Below, piece after piece: positions 58,774 to 64,000 of a stretch of 64,000 nucleotides of DNA. This DNA is from Actinocrispum wychmicini (lineage in GTDB: Bacteria; Actinomycetota; Actinomycetes; Mycobacteriales; Pseudonocardiaceae). A program made the position numbers and the translations under genes. The stretch's first letter is position 1. Each line of letters opens with the position of its first letter. Location: contig NZ_SLWS01000001.1 in NCBI RefSeq assembly GCF_004345645.1, positions 248,001 to 312,000 on the forward strand. Direction: 5' to 3'. Below the pieces are notes generated by a model. It saw only the letters and a list, made by a program, of their open reading frames with translations. It searched no databases and had not been told where the DNA came from.

Positions 58774-60327
58774 TCAGCTGTTGGGGAAGGGCTGACGGTC
58801 CGGGGTGCACTGGGTCCCTGGTGCCGGCAGTTGAAGGTCGATCAGGTACCGCTCGCGCAGGCGGTCGGTGCAGGTGCTGCCGAGCGGGTTGTGTCCGTGG
58901 CCGTCGACCACGACAAGTTGGGCGTTTCCCATTTCGCGGCGGGCGTCGTACGCGAAGGCCACTGAAGTGACCGGGTCGAACCGGTTGTTGATCAGCAGCG
59001 CGGGCGTCTTTGAGCGCAGCGTCCACGGCCCCCGGTAGCGCTGTGGGGGCGCGGCCCAGGACGCACACGCCTGCGACGAGTACAGCCAGTGCCTGCCGTA
59101 GGTGGGCGCGTACGCGTCGTATGCGCGGGCCAATGCGGGCCATGCTCCGGGAACCGGCGGCAAACTGTTGTCCGCACAGGAGATCGCCGTGAAGGAGTCG
59201 AGGAAGTCCAACCGGAACCCGGTGATCTGGTAGATCTCCCGCAGTGGCGCCGGGTCCCCGTCCGGCCCGCGCTCCAGTCCGGTGATCAGCTCGGCCAACG
59301 CGGGCCAGCCTCGCTCAGTGTCGTAGAGCAGCTGGGCGTGCAACGGAATGACGTCGGCGTACCGCAACTCCAGCGCATCCTTGCCGCGGCCGACAGTGAT
59401 CGGCCCTCGCTTCAGCCGGTCCAACACCTTCGCGTTGTGGGCCAGAGTGTCGCCCGCCAAGGGACACCGCCCGGCACCGGCCTCGGTGCACAGCCGGGCG
59501 AACTCACGCAGCACCTCCTCCGTGCCTGCCGAGCGCCGCCACAGGGTGTCCAGGGTCCGGTTGGTGTAGCTGTCCGGGTCGATCATCGCGTTGAGCTGCA
59601 GCGCACGAACCCGATCGTCGAACAGCGCCCCGTAGACCTCGCCGAGGTAACTGGCGTACGACCCGCCGCTGAAAGTCATCGCCCGATCCCCAACGGCCCG
59701 GCGTAACAGATCCAGGTCCCTGGCCGCGTCCACAGTGGTCAGGTGCTGGATCAGTGCCCCGTCATGCTCGGCACATCCGCGCGCGAGCTCCCGGCTGGCC
59801 CGTTCGGCCTGCCGCTCCTCGGCCGCATTCACCGGCGGCAGCGCCACCCCGCCCCAGAACCGGGCCTGATCGGCGGCCGAGGCGAAACACCGCACCTGAC
59901 GGCTGCGCCCAATCCCCCGCTGGTCCATGCTGACCACGTCGAACCGCCGAGCCAACTCACCGTCGGCAAGCGAACCGCCCTTGGCAGCGTCGAACCCAGA
60001 ACCACCAGGCCCACCCACCGCGGTGAACAGAGTGCCGATCCGCCTCGCCGGGTCAGCGGCTGGCTGACGGATCACAGCCAACGGCAACCGCTTCCCACGC
60101 GGGCGCGCATAGTCCAACGGCACGTCAGCAACCGCACACTGATAGCGCTCAAGCCCAGGCTCCTGGCAGGAACCCCAAGCCAGGACCGGCGTGTCAGCCG
60201 CATCCGCCTGCGCGACCAGCAAAGCCGCCCCACTGGCGGACGCCACCGGCGCGCCGGCACAAAGCATCAGCACACTCAGCGCACCGACCAGAATCTTTCG
60301 AGAGTCGACCACGAAAGGGATCCTCAC
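58774..60327 (-). CDS. Secreted S33-family peptidase (tripeptidyl aminopeptidase-like alpha/beta hydrolase)
   Basis: About 517 residues. A signal peptide (VDSRKILVGALSVLMLCAG..., cleavage near residue 40) precedes the hydrolase. The triad is visible: Ser in TFSGGSYASYLGEVYG near residue 225, Asp in LLINNRFDPVTS near residue 440 and His in VVDGHGHNPLG near residue 470. Cys pairs (WGSCQEPG, RYQCAV, ISCADN, STCTDR) suit a secreted Streptomyces SlpD/E-like exopeptidase. GTG codons at 60327 and 60312 are both plausible starts. It diverges from a TetR gene with a long inverted repeat between them. Confidence 0.92.
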   Translation of the reverse strand: MRIPFVVDSRKILVGALSVLMLCAGAPVASASGAALLVAQADAADTPVLAWGSCQEPGLERYQCAVADVPLDYARPRGKRLPLAVIRQPAADPARRIGTLFTAVGGPGGSGFDAAKGGSLADGELARRFDVVSMDQRGIGRSRQVRCFASAADQARFWGGVALPPVNAAEERQAERASRELARGCAEHDGALIQHLTTVDAARDLDLLRRAVGDRAMTFSGGSYASYLGEVYGALFDDRVRALQLNAMIDPDSYTNRTLDTLWRRSAGTEEVLREFARLCTEAGAGRCPLAGDTLAHNAKVLDRLKRGPITVGRGKDALELRYADVIPLHAQLLYDTERGWPALAELITGLERGPDGDPAPLREIYQITGFRLDFLDSFTAISCADNSLPPVPGAWPALARAYDAYAPTYGRHWLYSSQACASWAAPPQRYRGPWTLRSKTPALLINNRFDPVTSVAFAYDARREMGNAQLVVVDGHGHNPLGSTCTDRLRERYLIDLQLPAPGTQCTPDRQPFPNS

Positions 60328-60410
60328 AGGCCACCTGCTCGCCGTCGTCCTCCAAAGGCACGACACCACCCATCTCAGCCTCTGCATGTCTCCCCTCACA
60401 TAAGGTACGA

Positions 60411-60450
60411 ACGTTTCTTATCAAGATCGACGATACGCTATAAGAAACGT
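60411..60450. promoter_or_regulatory. Candidate TetR operator between the peptidase and tetR genes
   Basis: ACGTTTCTTAT, 18-nt spacer, ATAAGAAACGT: perfect 11-bp arms in the 143-bp divergent gap, ending 20 bp before the tetR ATG. The length suggests two dimers or two half-sites on one DNA face. Autoregulation plus control of the peptidase is likely. Confidence 0.6.
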
Positions 60451-60470
60451 CCGTGTCCACAGGAGGTTCG

Positions 60471-61055
60471 ATGGCTGCCACTCGGCGCCGAGGCGAGGAG
60501 CTGGAGCGGGCGATCCTGGACGCGGTGTGGCTGGAGCTCAGCACCGTCGGGTACGCCAACCTGACCATGGAGAGCGTCGCCCACCGGGCTGGGACCAGCA
60601 AACCCGTGCTGTACCGCCGCTGGTCCAACCGCGTGGTACTGGTGCTCGCGGCCCTGCGGGACCAGGTCACGCCGCTGGGCCAGGACCTGCCCGACACCGG
60701 CGAGTTGCGTGGCGACCTGCTTGCCCTGCTGAACCGGGCCGCGACCCGCTACCGGGAGTTCGACCACGACCTGCTGCAGGGCCTGATCGGCGAGTTCCCG
60801 CACCTCCAGACGGAGATCTTCGAGATCGCCCCGGCGGCGGTCGAGACACTTCTGGCCCGCGCGGTCGCGCGCGGCGAGATCGCGGCGGCACCGGTCACCC
60901 AACGCGTCGCACGACTGCCGCTCGACCTGGTGCGGCACGAGCTGGTGATCACCCACGAACCGGTGCCGGACCATGTGCTGGCCGAGATCGTCGACGACAT
61001 CTTCCTGCCACTGATCCGGGCACGGCGAGATGCGCACAACCGCATGAAGAAATAA
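60471..61055 (+). CDS. TetR family transcriptional regulator
   Basis: 194 residues. The DNA-binding helix-turn-helix is at residues ~12-58 (AILDAVWLELSTVGYANLTME, then VAHRAGTSKPVLYRRWSNR). The ligand domain resembles the TetR_C group with many actinobacterial members. AGGAGG precedes the ATG at 60471; an earlier GTG at 60453 is possible but unneeded. It probably binds the 60411-60450 repeat. The 3' end reaches the first iron box of the ferritin promoter. M. tuberculosis Rv3840, just before bfrB, is also annotated as a possible regulator, but orthology is not shown here. Confidence 0.92.
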   Translation: MAATRRRGEELERAILDAVWLELSTVGYANLTMESVAHRAGTSKPVLYRRWSNRVVLVLAALRDQVTPLGQDLPDTGELRGDLLALLNRAATRYREFDHDLLQGLIGEFPHLQTEIFEIAPAAVETLLARAVARGEIAAAPVTQRVARLPLDLVRHELVITHEPVPDHVLAEIVDDIFLPLIRARRDAHNRMKK

Positions 61056-61071
61056 GGAATGCCTTACCTAA
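61053..61071. promoter_or_regulatory. Iron box 1 upstream of ferritin
   Basis: Read on the minus strand, TTAGGTAAGGCATTCCTTA matches 14 of 19 positions of the DtxR/IdeR consensus by eye. It starts on the tetR stop codon. Confidence 0.6.
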
Positions 61072-61077
61072 ATACGT

Positions 61078-61096
61078 TCTCGATAGGCTTGCCTAA
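61078..61096. promoter_or_regulatory. Iron box 2 upstream of ferritin
   Basis: TCTCGATAGGCTTGCCTAA keeps the inner palindrome TAGGC-TT-GCCTA and matches about 12 of 19 consensus positions. It lies six bases from box 1 and upstream of the -35, a position that suits activation. Confidence 0.5.
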
Positions 61097-61111
61097 ATTA
61101 GCATCGCCAAA

Positions 61112-61140
61112 TTGTGGAAACAAGACTTCCGGGTTATCTT
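61112..61140 (+). promoter_or_regulatory. Ferritin promoter, leaderless
   Basis: TTGTGG, 17 bp, TATCTT, then 6 nt to the ATG at 61147. Spacing is ideal and no ribosome site is present. Confidence 0.6.
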
Positions 61141-61146
61141 GCGAAT

Positions 61147-61677
61147 ATGACCAGCAAGTTCCACGAGCTGCTTCAGCAGCAGATTCGCAGTGAGTTCACG
61201 GCCTCCCAGCAGTACATCGCGGTCGCGGTGTGGTTCGACGACCAGGACCTCCCGCAGCTCGCGAAGCACTTTTACCACCAGGCGCTGGAAGAGCGTAACC
61301 ACGCGATGATGATCGTGCAGTACCTGCTCGACACCGGCCTCAAGGTGACCATTCCCGGGGTCGACGAGGTGCGCAACGACTTCACCGCCGCGGTCGAGTT
61401 GGTGGAGCTGGCGCTCGCCCAGGAACGCCAGGTCACCGACGAGATCATCCGGCTGGCCAAGACCGCGCGGGACGAGGACGACTACAAGGGCGAGCAGTTC
61501 ATGCAGTGGTTCCTCAAGGAGCAGACCGAAGAGGTGGCGCAGATGTCCACCCTGCTCAACGTGGTCAAGCGGGCCAACGGCAACCTGTTCGACGTGGAGA
61601 ACTTCATGGCCAGGGAGTCGGTCGGCAACGGCGGCTCGGACCCGCTCGCCCCGCACGCCGCCGGCGGTTCGGTGTAG
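61147..61677 (+). CDS. Ferritin (BfrB-like)
   Basis: 176 residues forming the four-helix ferritin fold. Ferroxidase ligands are visible: Glu-16 in IRSEFTAS, Glu-49 and His-52 in ALEERNHA, then Glu and Gln residues in VELALAQERQVTDE near residue 92. It oxidises and stores iron in a 24-subunit shell. The ATG at 61147 is leaderless behind a good promoter, which rules out the longer frame from 61114. Tandem iron boxes match the arrangement through which IdeR activates bfrB in M. tuberculosis, where Rv3841 is the counterpart. Confidence 0.95.
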   Translation: MTSKFHELLQQQIRSEFTASQQYIAVAVWFDDQDLPQLAKHFYHQALEERNHAMMIVQYLLDTGLKVTIPGVDEVRNDFTAAVELVELALAQERQVTDEIIRLAKTARDEDDYKGEQFMQWFLKEQTEEVAQMSTLLNVVKRANGNLFDVENFMARESVGNGGSDPLAPHAAGGSV

Positions 61678-61686
61678 GGAAGTTTG

Positions 61687-61721
61687 CCACCTCGCCCGCG
61701 CCGAGCCCGTGGGCGAGGTGG
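61687..61721. terminator. Bidirectional terminator between ferritin and the 61729 gene
   Basis: CCACCTCGCCC, 13-nt loop, GGGCGAGGTGG: a perfect 11-bp stem between two convergent stop codons, flanked by AAA and TTT on both sides. Confidence 0.7.
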
Positions 61722-61728
61722 AAATGCC

Positions 61729-62523
61729 TCAGCCGCAGTCCGTGCCCTGCGTCAACGAGATCGACACGACTTTCGCCGGGGTGGCCGTGGAAAGGTCGAA
61801 CTTGTAGCGTGCGCTGGAATTCCCGGGCACCGGGGTGACGCCGCCGCTGTAGCTCGGGTACTTCGCGCGAATCTGATCCTCGGTGGCCCCGATGCCGATA
61901 CCTTCCGGGGTGTGCGTGCTTCCGTGCACGGCGATGCCGACCAGTCCGTTCTTCTTGGACACGGTGAGTGTCACGTCCGTCCGGCCGTTGACCGTGTACC
62001 CGGCGCATGACGCAGTGGATGTGCTGGGAGTCACCTGGTTGGTGGCCACCAGGTCGGCCTCGGACATGCCGAGCACGAACGAGCCGAGCCCGGTCGGGCC
62101 CAAGGTTGTCGGCGTGACGGGTGGTGAGGTGTCCTTCGAGGTGGCCGGTCGGGGGGTGGTCGCCACCGGAGGCACCTTGCCCGGCGTTTTCGGAGTGGAG
62201 GGGTCGACCGCGGGCGGCGAGGTCGAAGGCGGTGAGTCAGGCGCCGACGAGGCGGCCGACGTCAACGGGGAGTCCGGAGTGGACGAGGTGATCGTCAACT
62301 GGGGCACGGCGACGTCCGAGGCGGTCGACGAGGGGCGGGTCAGTGCGACGGCCCCGGCCACCAGCGCCACGGCACTCACCACACCGGCCGCGCTGACCAG
62401 CGCGATCCGCCGCCGGCGCACCCGACGGGCTCCAGCGACCACGGCCTTCTCCGCGTCCGCGGCGACCTGGACGTCCAGGCGGTCGTCCTGGAACAGCCTG
62501 GTCAACTCGTCCTCAATGTCCAT
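61729..62523 (-). CDS. Single-span membrane protein encoded after a sigma factor (putative anti-sigma partner)
   Basis: 264 residues. An acidic N-terminal part (DIEDELTRLFQDDRLD), a basic segment (ARRVRRRRIAL) and one membrane span at residues ~38-60 are followed by a Ser/Pro/Thr-rich linker (~65-145) and a C-terminal extracellular domain with two Cys (TASCAGYTV, GTDCG). The order of a short cytoplasmic part, a span and an external domain is what membrane anti-sigma factors have. No zinc HxxxCxxC motif is present. The ATG at 62523 is 2 bp after the sigma stop, so the two are coupled. The anti-sigma role is inferred from this context. Confidence 0.8.
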   Translation of the reverse strand: MDIEDELTRLFQDDRLDVQVAADAEKAVVAGARRVRRRRIALVSAAGVVSAVALVAGAVALTRPSSTASDVAVPQLTITSSTPDSPLTSAASSAPDSPPSTSPPAVDPSTPKTPGKVPPVATTPRPATSKDTSPPVTPTTLGPTGLGSFVLGMSEADLVATNQVTPSTSTASCAGYTVNGRTDVTLTVSKKNGLVGIAVHGSTHTPEGIGIGATEDQIRAKYPSYSGGVTPVPGNSSARYKFDLSTATPAKVVSISLTQGTDCG

Positions 62524-62525
62524 CC

Positions 62526-63068
62526 TCAACACCTCCTTTCCGTCGTCGTCGCCAGCCTGGTCCGCAACGCCGCCATGGCCTTGCTCGCCTGGCTTTTCAC
62601 GGTTCCCTGGCTGACCTTGAGGGTCCGGGCGATCTCCGCCTCGGACAAGCCGTCGTAGTAGCGCAGCACGATCACCGCCCGCTGCCGTTGTGGCAACGCG
62701 CGCAAAGCCTGCCAGAGAGGCTCGTTCTCGAACGAGTCCGCTGGAACGGACGCCGCTCGCTCCGGCAGGTCCGCTACCAGGCTTTCCTTCCGGCGCCGGC
62801 GCCACACACTGATGTGCGTGTTCGCCATCGCGCGCCGAACGTACGCCAGCGGGTCGTCCGCGCCGCGCGCGACGCTGGCCCACCGCGACCCGACCTTCTC
62901 CAGCACTGCCTGCACCAGATCGGCGCCGTCGTGCGGGTTCCCGGCCAGCGCGTGGCCGTAGCGCAACAGCCCGGGCAGCGCCGCGCGTACGAACTCCGCG
63001 AAATCATCCACGGAAATCTCCCCGGTGTCCCGCGAGTGAGCCGTCTGTGTCGGCACGACGACGGCCAT
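62526..63068 (-). CDS. SigE-family RNA polymerase sigma factor
   Basis: 180 residues. Region 2 is at residues ~20-90 (VRAALPGLLRYGHALAGN, DLVQAVLEKV, DDPLAYVRRAMANTHIS) and region 4 at ~120-172 (LPQRQRAVIVLRYYDGLSEAEIARTL, then VSQGTVKSQASKAMAALR). This is the TIGR02983 type common in actinobacteria. Starts at ATG 63068. The membrane protein gene behind it is probably its regulator. The signal and regulon are unknown. Confidence 0.92.
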   Translation of the reverse strand: MAVVVPTQTAHSRDTGEISVDDFAEFVRAALPGLLRYGHALAGNPHDGADLVQAVLEKVGSRWASVARGADDPLAYVRRAMANTHISVWRRRRKESLVADLPERAASVPADSFENEPLWQALRALPQRQRAVIVLRYYDGLSEAEIARTLKVSQGTVKSQASKAMAALRTRLATTTERRC

Positions 63069-63141
63069 TCGCCCGCCTTCCTGAACGACTCACGCTGGAC
63101 ATGCGGAACACGCGTGAACGTCGTCCGAGGTTGCCTTGACT

Positions 63142-63531
63142 TCAGGGACGGTTGTCGGCGAGGGCGGTTGGCAGGGTGAAGGCACCTTTCGCGTCCGGCG
63201 GAAAGGCGTGCACGGCGATCACGGCCCGTTCCGGGATCGGCCCGTAGACGTGCGGGAACCAGGGCATGGCGGCCGGGTCGTCCGATTCGGCCGCCGGCTC
63301 CCACCGGACCGGCACGTCCAGCCGGGCGGTGTCGATCACGAGCAGCACCAGGTCGGTCCGGCCGGCGAAGATCCGGTTGGCGGGCAGGTGCGCGGTGCCG
63401 AAGTCCGAGCAGTGCACGAACCCCTCGGTGGCCAGGGACGCCGGCCGGTACTCAGTGCTGACGCTCGACCCTGCAAGCAGATCTTCGGTCGCCGGCGGCC
63501 ATTCGTCCCGGCCGCAGATGTGCAGGATCAT
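63142..63531 (-). CDS. DUF952 domain protein
   Basis: 129 residues covering the whole DUF952 fold: MILHICGRDEWPPA at the start, EGFVHCSDFG near residue 36 and FPHVYGPIPERAVI near residue 92. The conserved His, Cys and Tyr resemble an ADP-ribosyltransferase-like or glutathione-fold pocket, but no activity is established. The ATG at 63531 overlaps the DUF5926 stop (ATGA), so it is translationally coupled. It lies 73 bp before the sigma gene on the same strand. Confidence 0.9.
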   Translation of the reverse strand: MILHICGRDEWPPATEDLLAGSSVSTEYRPASLATEGFVHCSDFGTAHLPANRIFAGRTDLVLLVIDTARLDVPVRWEPAAESDDPAAMPWFPHVYGPIPERAVIAVHAFPPDAKGAFTLPTALADNRP

Positions 63532-64000
63532 CGAATGGTGACCTGACGGCCGACCAGACCGTCCCGGGACCGCCGTTCGTCGCTGGTCAACGGCTTGTCC
63601 GCGACGGTCGACAGCGCCTCGGCGAGCCGGTCGCCGAGTTCGGCCGCGGGCTTCTCCCATTCCCGGGCGTGCGGATCGGCGTCCAGGTCGAACACGGGCA
63701 CGAGCAGTCCGTGCGCCCGGAACGATCCGGCGTACTTGGAGCCTTCGCCGAGGGTGAGCCCGCCGGCCGCGGACAGCCGGGCCATGGCGGCCATCAGCTG
63801 CTCCTCCGACTCCGGCCGCACCCACCGCAGGTACGCCTTGTCGCCCGCGAGCGTCCAGTACGCGGCGGGGCCGACCCGGTGCGTGGGCATGATCGCCTCG
63901 TTGGCCCGCTCCAACGACAGCGCGACGTCGCCGGACGGCTCGGTGTCCGGCGCGAGCCACCAGTTGAAGTTCTCGTGCACCACGGGCTCGAGCACGGCGT
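63528..64000 (-). CDS. DUF5926 family protein (5' end outside window)
   Basis: Only the C-terminal ~157 residues are inside; the frame runs off the right edge. Visible are VVHENFNWWLAPD, LSLERANEAIMPTHRV, GSFRAHGLLVPVFDLD and the closing GLVGRQVTIR, which match the C-terminal half of DUF5926 proteins (~310 residues with an N-terminal SEC-C-like metal motif in relatives). The GTG at 63995 is internal, not the start. Function unknown. Coupled to DUF952 by a 4-bp overlap. Confidence 0.85.
   Translation of the reverse strand, partial: AVLEPVVHENFNWWLAPDTEPSGDVALSLERANEAIMPTHRVGPAAYWTLAGDKAYLRWVRPESEEQLMAAMARLSAAGGLTLGEGSKYAGSFRAHGLLVPVFDLDADPHAREWEKPAAELGDRLAEALSTVADKPLTSDERRSRDGLVGRQVTIR

Noticed and set aside
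1..64000. tRNA, rRNA, insertion sequences, integrases, phage or CRISPR-Cas genes
   Set aside because: None recognised by reading both strands. A tRNA or structured RNA with a weak signature could still be missed without a covariance-model search.

Overview
The window is high-GC actinobacterial DNA, most likely from the Pseudonocardiaceae (Amycolatopsis, Kibdelosporangium or Lentzea type). The pointers are the codon bias, the many GTG starts, fused cydDC, an F420-type PPOX protein, DtxR/IdeR-like iron boxes and many leaderless promoters. It has a backbone matching the Mycobacterium tuberculosis stretch Rv3834c to Rv3841: serS, septum-formation membrane protein, zincin peptidase, histidine phosphatase, pheA, DUF2470 protein and ferritin (bfrB). 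The order and strands are the same, but large blocks of accessory genes lie between them. I saw no rRNA, tRNA, insertion sequence, integrase, attachment site or CRISPR array.

Layout. 1-8.7 kb is a surface-glycan locus: three family 2 glycosyltransferases, two related DUF6541 membrane proteins, a DUF2304 protein, a flippase and a UDP-GlcNAc 2-epimerase-like enzyme. 8.7-13.8 kb holds serS, a DUF350 / glutathionylspermidine-synthase-like / YgiB-like operon, and the septum-formation and zincin genes. 13.8-20.4 kb holds rtcB, tenA, a sigma factor, mazG, a 59-residue membrane protein missed by length cutoffs, a NarL-type two-component pair and an FGE-like protein. 20.5-24.9 kb is exported envelope proteins (PASTA lipoprotein, L,D-transpeptidase, DUF4232, Tat phospholipase C-like) plus a decayed SDR gene. 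24.9-28.5 kb holds a histidine phosphatase, pheA, macro-domain and GNAT proteins and coaA.

28.5-36.6 kb is a respiratory and redox module: a DosR/DevR-like regulator facing cydA-cydB-cydDC-kinase, with a DosR-like palindrome upstream of cydA. 36.6-40.5 kb is the homogentisate branch of tyrosine breakdown (hmgA divergent from an uncharacterised gene, fahA and an IclR regulator) with a candidate operator. 42.1-49.7 kb is a tightly coupled operon: SWIM zinc finger, a Pro/Thr/His-rich open frame, DUF5691, MoxR AAA ATPase, DUF5682 and VWA. This is the most interesting poorly understood system in the window.

49.7-64 kb holds a LysE exporter, a GH95-like hydrolase, an iron-boxed DUF2470 protein, CHRD, PPOX and CPBP proteins, an SDR, an orphan amino-acid-binding lipoprotein divergent from arginine deiminase, a secreted S33 peptidase divergent from a TetR regulator, ferritin with tandem iron boxes, a SigE-type sigma factor with a putative membrane partner, and DUF952 and DUF5926 proteins. 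At least fifteen starts lie 6-8 nt behind a TANNNT -10 element, so leaderless transcription looks common. At three divergent pairs the two -10 elements share one TA.
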